Below, piece by piece: positions 1 to 8,379 of a stretch of DNA of 64,000 nucleotides. A program made the translations under genes and the position numbers. The stretch is from Burkholderiales bacterium RIFCSPLOWO2_12_FULL_61_40. GTDB lineage: Bacteria; Pseudomonadota; Gammaproteobacteria; Burkholderiales; Burkholderiaceae_C. Position 1 is the stretch's first letter; each line of letters starts with the position of its first letter. The stretch covers positions 1-64,000 of the forward strand of contig MESI01000035.1 in NCBI GenBank assembly GCA_001770935.1, given 5' to 3'. The notes beneath the pieces were generated by a model, which was not told where the DNA came from, did not search any database, and saw only the letters and a list, made by a program, of their open reading frames with translations.

Positions 1-1445
1 CGGTAAATGCCGGGCACGCCCAGCTCGGCCATCCAGTTGCCCCAGGTGCTGTTGGCCAGAATCATGGCCTCGGCCACGATCAGGTCCAGCGGTGCACCGC
101 GCTGGCGGGTGCTGATCTGCACCTCTTCATGGCCAAACGGTTCGGTGCCCTGTGCCTCTGTTGATTCGCGCACCAGCCGGAAGTTGTAGTCCGGCCGGTT
201 GAAAGTTTCGGGTTTGCCGCGCACGATTTCGCGTTTGGCCTTCAGGTTGTTGGCGAGTTGGTATAAAAATGATAGCTGCTTACGCAATGCCGGCAAGGGC
301 TGGGGCTCGTTTTCATGCTGAAAACTGCTGTCCTCCAGCCACGGCACGGTGACGGTGGTATCGAGCTGGTCGTGGCGCAGGTTGTGGGCAATCGGCACGC
401 GCTCCAGCCTGGTCTCGCTGCCCCGGATCTCCAGCGTGGCTTCGTCAAAGGTCACATACAGCGACACGGACGGGCAATCGCGCCCCTCCATCAGCGTGTA
501 GGTCTGCACCACGGCGTCGGGCAACATGGTGACCTTGTAGCCCGGCATGTACACGGTGGACAGGCGGGCGCGCCCCAGCTGGTCGATGGGGCTACCGGGC
601 AACACGGCCAGGGCCGGTGCGGCAATGTGGATGCCCACCGTGACCGTGCCGCTGCCCAGGCCTTGCACCGACAGCGCATCGTCGATTTCGGTGGTGGCCG
701 AGTCGTCGATGGAGAACGCTTGAACGGTTGCCAGAGGCAGTTCGTCGGCGATGGCTGGGGCTGCCAGATTGGGAAAACCCGTGCCTTTGGGAAAGTTCTC
801 CAGCAAGAAACGCTTCCAGTGGAACTGGTAGGGCGAGGCAATGGCCCCGGCCTTTTGCAGCAAGTCCAGGGGCGCGGTGTGGGTGGCGCGCGAGGCCTCC
901 ACCACGGCCTTGTACTCGGGCGCGTTTTTGTCGGGTTTGAACAAAATTTTGTAGAGCTGTTCGCGGATGGGCTCCGGGCACTGGCCCGCACCCAGCTCAC
1001 CAGCCCACTGGGCAATCTGCAGCACGATCTGTTTCTTCTTCTCAATGGCCGCCAAAGCTTGCGCAATGATGTCGGCCGGGGCTTTGCGAAAGCGCCCCTT
1101 GCCCGCGCGGCGGAAGTAATGCGGCGCTTCAAACAGGCGCACCAGCATGCCCGCTTGCTGGTCCAGCGTGGCATTGGCTGAAAAATAGTCGCGCGCCAGA
1201 TCGGCAAAACCAAACTCTTCGTCCGGCGAGAACTCCCACGCCAGCTCCAGCTCAATGGTTTGGCTGACGGCCTGCGCCGCAGCCAGCATTTGGGCGGGGG
1301 AGGGCTTTTCGAAGCGCAGCAAAATATTTGCCGCCTTGACCTTGACCCGCTTGCCGCTGTCCAACTCCACCTGTGCAGAGGACTCCGCCTCCGACAGCAC
1401 CCGACCGGCCATGAATTTTCCGGCTTCTTCAAACAATACAAACAT
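1..1445 (-). CDS. RNB-domain exoribonuclease (RNase II/R family), C-terminus cut by window edge
   Basis: The frame stays open from the ATG at 1445 to the left edge, so at least 481 residues are present and the C-terminus is missing. Translation starts MFVLFEEAGKFMAGRV. The RNB catalytic signature appears near residues 248-262 as FSIDDSATTEIDDAL, whose closely spaced aspartates bind the Mg ions that hydrolyse RNA 3' to 5'. The sequence runs on to NSTWGNWMAELGVPGIYR, typical of the middle of an RNB domain. The N-terminus lacks the two clear cold-shock domains of classical RNase R, so I call the family and not rnr or rnb. One short dispersed repeat lies in frame inside the gene at 261-303. The gene reads away from yqiA. 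Confidence 0.85.
   Translation of the reverse strand, partial: MFVLFEEAGKFMAGRVLSEAESSAQVELDSGKRVKVKAANILLRFEKPSPAQMLAAAQAVSQTIELELAWEFSPDEEFGFADLARDYFSANATLDQQAGMLVRLFEAPHYFRRAGKGRFRKAPADIIAQALAAIEKKKQIVLQIAQWAGELGAGQCPEPIREQLYKILFKPDKNAPEYKAVVEASRATHTAPLDLLQKAGAIASPYQFHWKRFLLENFPKGTGFPNLAAPAIADELPLATVQAFSIDDSATTEIDDALSVQGLGSGTVTVGIHIAAPALAVLPGSPIDQLGRARLSTVYMPGYKVTMLPDAVVQTYTLMEGRDCPSVSLYVTFDEATLEIRGSETRLERVPIAHNLRHDQLDTTVTVPWLEDSSFQHENEPQPLPALRKQLSFLYQLANNLKAKREIVRGKPETFNRPDYNFRLVRESTEAQGTEPFGHEEVQISTRQRGAPLDLIVAEAMILANSTWGNWMAELGVPGIY
261..303 (-). repeat. Copy of short dispersed repeat inside a coding region
   Basis: The minus strand carries a GCGTAAGCAGCTATCA core followed by an AT-rich stretch and preceded by a GCCC-rich half. 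This matches the intergenic copies at 24781, 26193, 35041, 37073 and 39721. Here it is translated in frame and contributes a PALRKQLSFLYQ-type segment to the ribonuclease. The match was judged by eye. Confidence 0.5.
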
Positions 1446-1500
1446 GGGGCAATTGTCCCCGCAAAATGGCCCCCCGGATGCCACAGCGCGGTTGGCAGCT

Positions 1501-2085
1501 TCAGTGCAGGCCCAAAAATGCCAGCACGGCAGGCAGGTGCACCTCAAAATCACTGAGGGCGTGGTCGCCCCCTTCGAGCAGGCGAATGTGGGCTCCCGCG
1601 TAGCGCGCCTGCATCTCGCGCCAGTCCAGCACCTCGTCGCCTTGGGCGATCACCGCCAGGTAGTGGCCGGGCCGGGCCAAATCACCGCAGGCCAGGTCGC
1701 GCAGTTCCTGCACAAACCCGGGGTGGAAGAAAAACCGCTCTTCGGGGCTGTGCCAACTGCTTTGCTCGCCGATGTATTTCGCCAGATCGCGCGCCGGGTG
1801 AACGGCCGGGTTCAACAGCACCGCTTTGCACCCCACCTGCTCGGCCACATAAGTGGCATAAAACCCGCCCAAGGACGACCCGACCACCGCCATGGATCCA
1901 CGCGGCCAGCCGCGAATGCCCTGCATCACCTGCTGCATGGCTTCGCGCGGGGAGGGCGGCAACTGCGGGCACCACCAGTGCAGCTGCGGGTGGTGTGTGG
2001 CAATGTGCTGCGCCATGGTGCGGGCCTTGAACGACTGCGGTGAGGAGCGGAAGCCGTGGAGGTAGAGGAGGTGGGTGGTTGCCAT
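1501..2085 (-). CDS. YqiA/YcfP-family alpha/beta-hydrolase (esterase)
   Basis: This 194-residue protein opens with TTHLLYLHGFRSSPQSFKA, the HGF oxyanion segment of a small alpha/beta hydrolase. The nucleophile elbow GSSLGG lies near residue 69. A late Asp (GDEVLDW) and a late His (EGGDHALSDF) complete a Ser-Asp-His triad. Length and motif order match the UPF0227 YqiA/YcfP esterases, whose natural substrates are poorly defined. It is probably cytoplasmic, since no signal peptide is visible. The start is the ATG at 2085. It lies 55 bp upstream of the ribonuclease on the same strand and may be co-transcribed with it. Confidence 0.85.
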   Translation of the reverse strand: MATTHLLYLHGFRSSPQSFKARTMAQHIATHHPQLHWWCPQLPPSPREAMQQVMQGIRGWPRGSMAVVGSSLGGFYATYVAEQVGCKAVLLNPAVHPARDLAKYIGEQSSWHSPEERFFFHPGFVQELRDLACGDLARPGHYLAVIAQGDEVLDWREMQARYAGAHIRLLEGGDHALSDFEVHLPAVLAFLGLH

Positions 2086-2118
2086 CGTGATCCATAAAGG
2101 GGGCCTTCCTTTACTTTA

Positions 2119-2295
2119 AACCGAGAAAGTCCATGAGGGCTTGGGATGGCAGCGAGGGCAGTTGCGAGTCAGTTTGGACCCGACTGCGAAGCCTGTAGCT
2201 TGGGCTACAGGCGACAAAGAGGGGCCAAAATGGCCGCAAATGCTCCGCTGACACCCAAGCAGCACCGACGGTGCGCCTCATGGACTTTCTCGGTT
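2119..2295. repeat. MITE-like non-coding element with 19-bp terminal inverted repeats
   Basis: The 332-bp gap between yqiA and rodA holds a 177-bp block bounded by perfect 19-bp inverted repeats: 2119-2137 (AACCGAGAAAGTCCATGAG) and its complement at 2277-2295. Inside is a perfect 9-bp hairpin (GCCTGTAGC at 2191-2199, GCTACAGGC at 2204-2212, four-base loop) and smaller stems such as GCACC-GACGGTGC. No convincing ORF lies within it. The layout fits a miniature inverted-repeat element. I see no clear target duplication, so mobility is inference. Confidence 0.55.
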
Positions 2296-2417
2296 CATTC
2301 CCTTTGGACGCCGTGGCGCAGCCACCCTGGCCATCCGGTGGTGGAAATCCTGATTCCTTCGACGGTTTAGCGCGTCTGTGCCAGGCTCTGCGGCACCTGG
2401 CGCGGGATAATCCCCCC

Positions 2418-3572
2418 ATGGCGCAAAAATTTGGAAAAACCTCTCTTTGGCAGCAGATGGCACCCTGGTTCAAGGGGTTCGACGGTCCCTTGGCGTTTGC
2501 AGTATTCACCTTGTGCTGTGCGGGTTTGCTCATCATGTATTCCTCCGGGTTTGACAACGGCAGCCGTTTTCAGGACCACGGGCGCAATATGCTGATTGCC
2601 GCTTCCATCATGTTCGTGGTGGCGCAGATTCCGCCCCAGCGCCTGATGGCCTTGGCGGTGCCCCTGTACGTCGTGGGGGTGACCCTGCTGGTGGCGGTGG
2701 CCGTGTTCGGCATTACCAAAAAAGGCGCGCGCCGCTGGTTGAATGTGGGCGTCATCGTCCAGCCCAGCGAGGCCCTCAAGATTGCCACGCCGCTGATGCT
2801 GGCCTGGTGGTTTCAAAAACGCGAAGGGCAATTGCGCTCCCTGGATTTTGTGGTGGCCGCGACGCTGCTGGCTGTGCCGGTGGCTTTGATCATGAAGCAG
2901 CCCGACCTGGGAACCTCACTTCTGGTGCTGGCCGCAGGCATGTCGGTCATTTTCTTTGCCGGCATGAGCTGGAAGCTGGTGATCCCGCCGGTGGTGTTGG
3001 GGCTGGTGGGTATCGTATTGATCGTGGCATTTGAGCCCGCCCTGTGCGCCGACGGCGTGCGCTGGCCGGTGTTGCACGACTACCAGCAGCAGCGCATCTG
3101 CACCTTGCTGGACCCCACCCGCGACCCGCTGGGCAAGGGCTTTCACATCATCCAGGGCATGATCGCCATTGGTTCGGGTGGCGTGTTTGGCGCAGGCTTC
3201 ATGAAAGGAACCCAAACCCACCTGGAATTCATTCCCGAGCGCACCACCGATTTCATTTTTGCCGTCTACTCGGAAGAATTTGGACTGCTGGGCAACATCT
3301 TCCTGATCATGGCTTTTGTTTTTCTGGTGCTGCGCGGCCTGGCCATTGCGCTGGAAGCGCCTACGCTGTTTTCCCGCCTGCTGGCGGGCAGTGTCACCAT
3401 GATTTTCTTTACCTACGCCTTCGTCAACATGGGCATGGTCAGCGGCATCTTGCCGGTGGTGGGCGTGCCCTTGCCGTTCATCAGCTACGGCGGCACTGCC
3501 ATGGTGACCCTGGGCCTGGCGGTGGGTATTTTGATGGCCATCGCCAATTCCAAGCGCCTGGTGCAGTCCTGA
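2418..3572 (+). CDS. rodA: RodA, SEDS peptidoglycan glycosyltransferase of the elongasome
   Basis: A polytopic membrane protein of 384 residues starting MAQKFGKTSLWQQM. It belongs to the SEDS family (RodA/FtsW), which polymerises lipid II during lateral wall growth together with a class B PBP. Visible family segments are ARRWLNVG near residue 103, KQPDLGTSL, the STY-like loop around TTDFIFAVYSEEFGLLG, and the C-terminal LPFISYGGTAMV. Ten or so hydrophobic segments span the protein. I chose the ATG at 2418 because the longer frame runs back through the upstream inverted-repeat element, and 384 aa fits the family. The usual mrdA (PBP2) and mreBCD neighbours are not next to it here. Confidence 0.92.
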   Translation: MAQKFGKTSLWQQMAPWFKGFDGPLAFAVFTLCCAGLLIMYSSGFDNGSRFQDHGRNMLIAASIMFVVAQIPPQRLMALAVPLYVVGVTLLVAVAVFGITKKGARRWLNVGVIVQPSEALKIATPLMLAWWFQKREGQLRSLDFVVAATLLAVPVALIMKQPDLGTSLLVLAAGMSVIFFAGMSWKLVIPPVVLGLVGIVLIVAFEPALCADGVRWPVLHDYQQQRICTLLDPTRDPLGKGFHIIQGMIAIGSGGVFGAGFMKGTQTHLEFIPERTTDFIFAVYSEEFGLLGNIFLIMAFVFLVLRGLAIALEAPTLFSRLLAGSVTMIFFTYAFVNMGMVSGILPVVGVPLPFISYGGTAMVTLGLAVGILMAIANSKRLVQS

Positions 3573-3618
3573 GCTCCATACTTGCACACCGCGTGAAGGA
3601 CAGGCCTAAAATGGCCGC

Positions 3619-5079
3619 ATGATCTCTCGCGAACCCACCATTGAACGCTTGGCCACGGCCAAGTCCCTGCTGCTCACCCCCTTTGGATTGGACGAGTCCC
3701 ACCTGGCCCGCGCCCTGAAGGAAATCAAGGCCCACCAGGTGGACGAGGCCGACCTGTATTTTCAATACACCCGCTCGGAGGGCTGGAGCCTGGAGGAGGG
3801 CATTGTCAAAACCGGATCGTTCAGCATTGACCAGGGCGTAGGCGTGCGCGCCGTCAGCGGCGAGAAAACGGCGTTTGCCTACTCGGACGACATTTCCGAG
3901 GCCTCACTGCTGGATGCGGCCCGTACTGTAAGAACAATATCGAGTGCAGCCCAGGCAGGACGTGCGCGGACAGCTACTAAAAAGATAGCGGGAGGGCGGG
4001 CTTTGTACCCCGGTCTGGACCCCATCGCAACCCTGGACAGTGCCACCAAGGTGGACTTGCTGGGCAAAGTCGAACGCCTGGCACGCGCCAAAGACCCGCG
4101 CGTGGCCCAGGTCATGGCCGGTCTGGCCAGTGAATACGATGTGGTGATGGTGGCGCGGGCCGATGGCACCCTGGCCGCCGATGTGCGTCCGCTGGTGCGC
4201 CTGTCGGTGACCGTGATTGCCGAGCAAAAAGGCCGCCGCGAAATTGGCTCTGCGGGTGGCGGCGGGCGCTTTGGCCTGGCCTATTTTGACGACGAACGCA
4301 TTGAAAAATACGTGAATGAGGCAGTGCATGCCGCACTTACCAACCTGGACGCCCGCCCCGCCCCGGCCGGCGAAATGACCGTGGTGTTGGGACCCGGTTG
4401 GCCCGGAATTCTGCTGCACGAAGCCATTGGCCACGGCCTGGAGGGTGACTTCAACCGCAAAGGCTCCAGCGCCTTCAGCGGGCGGGTCGGGCAGCGCGTG
4501 GCCGCCAAAGGCGTGACGGTATTGGACGATGGCACCATTGCCGACCGCCGGGGCTCGCTGAATGTGGACGATGAAGGCAATGTCAGCCAGCGCAATGTGC
4601 TGATCGAGGACGGCATCCTCAAAGGCTACATCCAGGACGCCATGAACGCCCGCCTGATGGGTGTGGCGCCTACAGGCAATGGCCGGCGTGAAAGTTATGC
4701 CCACATCCCCATGCCGCGCATGACCAACACCTACATGCTGGGCGGCGACAAAGACCCGCAGGAGATCGTCAAAAGCATCAAAAAAGGCCTGTACGCCACC
4801 AATTTCGGCGGCGGCCAGGTGGACATCACCTCGGGCAAGTTTGTGTTCTCGGCCAGCGAAGCCTATTGGGTGGAGAACGGCAAGATTGTGTACCCCGTTA
4901 AAGGCGCCACCATTGTGGGCAGTGGGCCTGAATGCCTCAAACGGGTTTCCATGATCGGCAACGACATGAAGCTGGACAGCGGTGTGGGCACCTGCGGCAA
5001 GGAAGGCCAGAGTGTGCCGGTCGGGGTGGGGCAGCCAACCTTGCGCATCGACGGCCTGACCGTCGGCGGAACCGCGTAG
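3619..5079 (+). CDS. tldD: TldD metalloprotease subunit
   Basis: A 486-residue protein with the TldD zinc-protease signature [11 protein letters not shown] near residue 269 and the C-terminal [17 protein letters not shown]. TldD with its partner TldE (PmbA) forms a cytoplasmic heterodimeric metalloprotease that cleaves small unfolded peptides such as modified microcins and CcdA. No tldE is in the window. The ATG at 3619 follows rodA by 46 bp. A stretch near residues 114-124, encoded by 3961-3989, resembles the short dispersed repeat and may be an in-frame insertion. The aroG attenuator region begins just past the stop codon. Confidence 0.95.
   Translation: MISREPTIERLATAKSLLLTPFGLDESHLARALKEIKAHQVDEADLYFQYTRSEGWSLEEGIVKTGSFSIDQGVGVRAVSGEKTAFAYSDDISEASLLDAARTVRTISSAAQAGRARTATKKIAGGRALYPGLDPIATLDSATKVDLLGKVERLARAKDPRVAQVMAGLASEYDVVMVARADGTLAADVRPLVRLSVTVIAEQKGRREIGSAGGGGRFGLAYFDDERIEKYVNEAVHAALTNLDARPAPAGEMTVVLGPGWPGILLHEAIGHGLEGDFNRKGSSAFSGRVGQRVAAKGVTVLDDGTIADRRGSLNVDDEGNVSQRNVLIEDGILKGYIQDAMNARLMGVAPTGNGRRESYAHIPMPRMTNTYMLGGDKDPQEIVKSIKKGLYATNFGGGQVDITSGKFVFSASEAYWVENGKIVYPVKGATIVGSGPECLKRVSMIGNDMKLDSGVGTCGKEGQSVPVGVGQPTLRIDGLTVGGTA
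3961..3989 (+). repeat. Possible degenerate copy of short dispersed repeat inside tldD
   Basis: The sequence GTGCGCGGACAGCTACTAAA continues with AAGATAGC, matching the CGCAAGCAGCTATCAAATTC core of the dispersed repeat at several positions. It is read in frame in tldD. The resemblance is partial and could be chance. Confidence 0.3.
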
Positions 5080-5115
5080 AGCAGCCTGTTTTTGAGGTGT
5101 GCTACATTTAATGGC

Positions 5116-5184
5116 ATGAATTCGGCCCGTTTTTACTTTGGCTACTTTTGGTTCTCAAGCGCCTGCGGCGGTAGAGAGTTCTGA
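5116..5184 (+). CDS. Aromatic amino acid leader peptide of aroG (attenuator control peptide)
   Basis: A 22-codon ORF reads MNSARFYFGYFWFSSACG and ends GREF then TGA. Codons 6-13 (5131-5154) are Phe-Tyr-Phe-Gly-Tyr-Phe-Trp-Phe, so seven of eight encode aromatic residues. These are the three end products of the pathway that the downstream gene, DAHP synthase, feeds. Such a run is the hallmark of ribosome-mediated attenuation, where a ribosome stalls for lack of charged tRNA. The ORF sits between tldD and aroG and is followed by a terminator hairpin. A weak purine-rich stretch (GAGG near 5093) is the only SD candidate. Confidence 0.8.
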   Translation: MNSARFYFGYFWFSSACGGREF

Positions 5185-5248
5185 ACGTACCTGAAAAAAA
5201 ACGTCCTGATCTTCCAAAAACCGCCGGCACCCCCGGCGGTTTTTTTTT
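5161..5248 (+). promoter_or_regulatory. aroG transcription attenuator (antiterminator and terminator arms)
   Basis: The segment TGCGGCGG at 5164-5171, inside the last codons of the leader, can pair with CCGCCGGCA at 5221-5229 (eight pairs, one bulged G). That pairing destroys the terminator stem 5221-5227/5233-5239. A ribosome stalled on the aromatic codons (5131-5154) would leave 5164-5171 free, favouring antitermination. A ribosome that reaches the stop codon (5182-5184) covers it, so the terminator forms. The arrangement is seen directly; the regulatory outcome is inferred from the trp, phe and his attenuation models. Confidence 0.72.
5216..5248 (+). terminator. Rho-independent terminator of the aroG attenuator
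   Basis: The stem CCGCCGG/CCGGCGG has a five-base loop (CACCC). It is extended by A5 at 5216-5220 pairing with the following T run, and nine T residues occupy 5240-5248. It lies 40 bp upstream of the aroG start and downstream of the leader ORF. It could also serve as the tldD terminator. Confidence 0.85.
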
Positions 5249-5287
5249 GCTTTTTTGACTTTACGTAACTGACTTAGGAGCCTCACC

Positions 5288-6427
5288 ATGAATGCCAAAG
5301 CCACTGTCGCCGGTTCTGCTGCCTGGGCTGCAAACCCCGCAAGCCACCCCAGCGACCGCACCAGCCAGACCGACGACGAACGCATCAAGGACATCACCGT
5401 GTTGCCACCTCCCGAGCATTTGATTCGCTTTTTCCCCATCCGGGGCACCGCCATGGAGTCGCTCATCAGCACGACCCGTCGCAATATTCACCAAATCATG
5501 GCGGGAAAAGATGATCGCCTGTTGGTGGTGATTGGCCCATGCTCCATCCATGACCCTGCCGCAGCGCTGGATTACGCCCGCCAGCTCCTGGCCCAGCGCG
5601 AAAAATTCGCCGACACCCTGGAGATCGTGATGCGGGTGTATTTCGAGAAGCCCCGCACCACGGTGGGCTGGAAGGGGTTGATCAACGACCCCTACCTGGA
5701 CGAAACCTTCCGCATCGATGAGGGCTTGCGCATTGCGCGCCAGTTGCTGATCGAGATCAACCGCCTGGGCCTGCCTGCGGGCAGCGAGTTTTTAGACGTC
5801 ATTTCCCCCCAGTACCTGGGCGATCTGATCTCCTGGGGTGCCATTGGCGCCCGCACCACCGAAAGCCAGGTGCACCGCGAGCTGGCATCCGGCCTGTCCG
5901 CACCTATTGGTTTCAAGAACGGCACGGACGGCAATATCAAAATTGCCACTGACGCCATTCAGGCTGCTGCTGGTGGGCACCACTTTTTGTCGGTCCATAA
6001 AAACGGCCAGGTGGCGATTGTGCAAACCAATGGCAACCCGGACTGCCATGTGATTCTGCGCGGCGGCAAGGCACCCAACTACGATGCCGCCAGTGTGGCG
6101 TCGGCCTGCAAAGACCTGGAAAAAGCCAAGCTGCCGGCCACCTTGATGGTGGATTGCAGCCACGCCAACAGCAGCAAACAGCATGAAAAACAGCTGGAAG
6201 TGGCACGGGACATTGCGCAACAGATGTCAAGTGGTTCGCGCAGCGTGTTTGGTGTGATGGTGGAGAGCCACCTGAACGCCGGAGCGCAAAAATTTACCCC
6301 AGGCAAAGACGATGCCGCCCAGTTGGAATACGGCAAGAGCATCACCGATGCCTGCCTGGGCTGGGACGATTCCTTGCAGTCGCTGGAAGTCTTGTCGGCG
6401 GCTGTCAAGGCCCGGCGGGCGCGCTAG
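5288..6427 (+). CDS. aroG: 3-deoxy-7-phosphoheptulonate (DAHP) synthase, class I
   Basis: This 379-residue enzyme condenses phosphoenolpyruvate and erythrose-4-phosphate, the first step of the shikimate pathway. Family motifs are GPCSIHD near residue 81, KPRTTVGWKG, the SAPIGFKNGTDG segment, and DCSHANSSKQH near the C-terminus. Length and motifs fit the AroG/AroF/AroH type I-alpha group. A good SD (TTAGGAGCC) precedes the ATG at 5288. The leader-peptide attenuator just upstream suggests control by combined Phe, Tyr and Trp supply, in addition to the feedback inhibition common in this family. Which isozyme it matches cannot be settled from sequence alone. Confidence 0.93.
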   Translation: MNAKATVAGSAAWAANPASHPSDRTSQTDDERIKDITVLPPPEHLIRFFPIRGTAMESLISTTRRNIHQIMAGKDDRLLVVIGPCSIHDPAAALDYARQLLAQREKFADTLEIVMRVYFEKPRTTVGWKGLINDPYLDETFRIDEGLRIARQLLIEINRLGLPAGSEFLDVISPQYLGDLISWGAIGARTTESQVHRELASGLSAPIGFKNGTDGNIKIATDAIQAAAGGHHFLSVHKNGQVAIVQTNGNPDCHVILRGGKAPNYDAASVASACKDLEKAKLPATLMVDCSHANSSKQHEKQLEVARDIAQQMSSGSRSVFGVMVESHLNAGAQKFTPGKDDAAQLEYGKSITDACLGWDDSLQSLEVLSAAVKARRAR

Positions 6428-6913
6428 TCAGGCCTGGCCGACGGAATTTTCGTTGGCCTGGTTAATCATGGTCTGGGCCCAGGTTTGGGCCTCGGCCATG
6501 GTTGAGAAGGTCTGGAATGGACGCCCGATGTCTGCGTAAATTCTGGCGTAATGGGGCGCCATCAGTTTTCCCCCTTCCACATCAGGGCCGATCACGAACG
6601 CGGTTGCAACGGGAGTGAGACCGGCGGGCTTGGGGGTCCGCATGATTTCGGTGTAGCGCGCCAGTCCCTCAGGGCTCGTGACGGCGCTTTCCTGCATGGT
6701 GCATATGCTGACCCAGGCACCCGCAGGCTGCGCAGTTTGCAAAAAATTCAGTTGCGCAACCGCCAAACAATCCACGAGCTCTTTGTTAAAGGGACCGGTA
6801 GCGATGTAGTGCAGCAAGTCCCCCTCCATCCGAATATCAACTTGCCCGTGCGCTTTGAACTGGCCAGTAGGCACCTGCCTGGTGCTGCTGTGCAAGTCGT
6901 TTTTATTCATCAT
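6428..6913 (-). CDS. Hypothetical protein, possible STAS/SpoIIAA-like fold
   Basis: A protein of about 161 residues, start chosen at the tandem ATG codons 6913/6910 with GGAAAG upstream; a longer frame begins inside mpl. The body reads like alternating strands and helices (RMEGDLLHYIATGPFNKELV, then GAWVSICTMQE) and ends with an AQTWAQTMI helix. This is reminiscent of small SpoIIAA-like proteins, but I do not recognise a firm family. It has no signal peptide. The stop lies directly against the aroG stop (convergent), and the start is 30 bp past mpl, so it is probably co-transcribed with mpl. Confidence 0.6.
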   Translation of the reverse strand: MMNKNDLHSSTRQVPTGQFKAHGQVDIRMEGDLLHYIATGPFNKELVDCLAVAQLNFLQTAQPAGAWVSICTMQESAVTSPEGLARYTEIMRTPKPAGLTPVATAFVIGPDVEGGKLMAPHYARIYADIGRPFQTFSTMAEAQTWAQTMINQANENSVGQA

Positions 6914-6942
6914 GGATGGCTCAACTTTCCAGGTTTTGGCAA

Positions 6943-8349
6943 TCAGCGCTGCTGCAGCATATCCGCGAGTTTTCCATGGAATCCGCCAAACCCGCCATTG
7001 CTCATGCACAGGATGTGGTCGCCAGGGCGTACCTGGGCCAGCACTTGGCCCAGCACCCCGTCAATACTGTCGGCCACGGATGCCCTTGCTCCCATGGGGG
7101 CCAGAGCGTCCTGCGCGTCCCAGCCCAGTCCGCCGCTGTGGCAAAAGGCCAGATCGGCCTCTTCCAGGCTCCACGGCAGTTGGGATTTCATGGCGCCGAG
7201 TTTCATGGTGTTGCTGCGGGGTTCAAATACCGCCAGTATGCGCGCGCGGCCTACTTTCCGGCGCAAGCCGTCGACCGTCGTGCGAATCGCCGTGGGGTGG
7301 TGGGCGAAGTCGTCGTACACCGTGACGGGCTCTGGGTCTGTGCCTTGGCCCAAATGGGTTTTCAGATGGACCCGCGCCCGCACTTCCATGCGTCGCTTGA
7401 CGTTTTCAAACCGGCCGAGCGCTTGTGCAGCTACGGTCGGGGGGACACCCAGATGGTCCGCCGCGGCTATGGCGGCCAAGGCATTGTGTTGGTTGTGCAC
7501 CCCGGTTAAGGCCCATTCGACTTTGGCCAGCGGTTCACCCCGGCGGCACACCGTGAAGGCGTGTGGCTCTCCCACCGCAGTGAAATCGCTCACTGCCGCG
7601 CCAAAGCTGCAAACCTCGCTCCAGCATCCCTGGTGCAGTACCCGTGCCAGGCTTTCTTCCAGGCCGTTCACCACCACGCGACCCGCAGCGGGAACCGTGC
7701 GAATCAGGTGGTGGAATTGGCGTTCGATGGCGTCCAGGTTGTCAAAAATGTCCGCGTGGTCGAATTCCAGGTTGTTCAGGATGGCCGTGCGCGGGCGGTA
7801 GTGCACAAACTTGCTGCGTTTGTCGAAGAAGGCCGTGTCGTACTCATCGGCTTCAATGACAAAGCTCTTGCCAGCGCCCAGACGTGCAGAAACCCCAAAG
7901 TTCATGGGCACGCCCCCTACCAAAAAGCCGGGTTGCAGCCCTGCACACTCCAAAATCCACGCCAGCATCGCTGTGGTGGTGGTTTTGCCATGCGTACCGG
8001 CCACTGCCAGCACATGGCGGCCCTGCAGCACATGCTCGGCTAGCCACTGGGGGCCACTGGTGTACAGGGCACCGGCATCCAATATGGCTTCCATCAGCGG
8101 GAATTTTGGCGTTCCGTCGGCCAGCCGTGCCCGGCTCACCACGTTGCCGATCACAAACACGTCGGGTTGAAGTGCCATCTGGTCTGCGCCAAAACCTTCA
8201 ATCAGGTCGATGCCAAGCGCACGCAGCTGGTCACTCATGGGGGGGTAAACGCCTGCGTCGCAACCGGTCACGCGGTGGCCCGATTCCCGGGCCAAGGCTG
8301 CCAGTCCGCCCATGAACGTGCCACAAATACCTAAAATATGGATATGCAT
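6943..8349 (-). CDS. mpl: Mpl, UDP-MurNAc:tripeptide ligase (murein recycling)
   Basis: A 468-residue Mur ligase. It starts MHIHILGICGTFMGGLAAL (Rossmann-like G-x-C-G-T-F-M-G-G of Mpl), has the P-loop AGTHGKTTTTAMLAW near residue 110, IEADEYDTAFFDKRSKF, and the C-terminal domain beginning at VTVYDDFAHHPTAI. Mpl reattaches the recycled tripeptide L-Ala-gamma-D-Glu-mDap to UDP-MurNAc in the cytoplasm. The EADEYDTAFFD segment distinguishes it from MurC. The ATG at 8349 is preferred; a longer frame would run back over the divergent neighbour. ampD, another recycling gene, lies about 10 kb away. Confidence 0.95.
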   Translation of the reverse strand: MHIHILGICGTFMGGLAALARESGHRVTGCDAGVYPPMSDQLRALGIDLIEGFGADQMALQPDVFVIGNVVSRARLADGTPKFPLMEAILDAGALYTSGPQWLAEHVLQGRHVLAVAGTHGKTTTTAMLAWILECAGLQPGFLVGGVPMNFGVSARLGAGKSFVIEADEYDTAFFDKRSKFVHYRPRTAILNNLEFDHADIFDNLDAIERQFHHLIRTVPAAGRVVVNGLEESLARVLHQGCWSEVCSFGAAVSDFTAVGEPHAFTVCRRGEPLAKVEWALTGVHNQHNALAAIAAADHLGVPPTVAAQALGRFENVKRRMEVRARVHLKTHLGQGTDPEPVTVYDDFAHHPTAIRTTVDGLRRKVGRARILAVFEPRSNTMKLGAMKSQLPWSLEEADLAFCHSGGLGWDAQDALAPMGARASVADSIDGVLGQVLAQVRPGDHILCMSNGGFGGFHGKLADMLQQR

Positions 8350-8379
8350 GGGCCTATTTTGCCAGTGCAAAATGCAAAC

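Noticed and set aside
491-1441. Arg/Ser/Pro-rich 316-residue minus-strand frame
   Set aside because: It is a shadow of the ribonuclease frame starting at 1445, which shows clear RNB motifs.
2916-3587. His/Gln-rich minus-strand open frame opposite rodA
   Set aside because: Composition is typical of a high-GC antisense shadow; rodA on the other strand is well supported.
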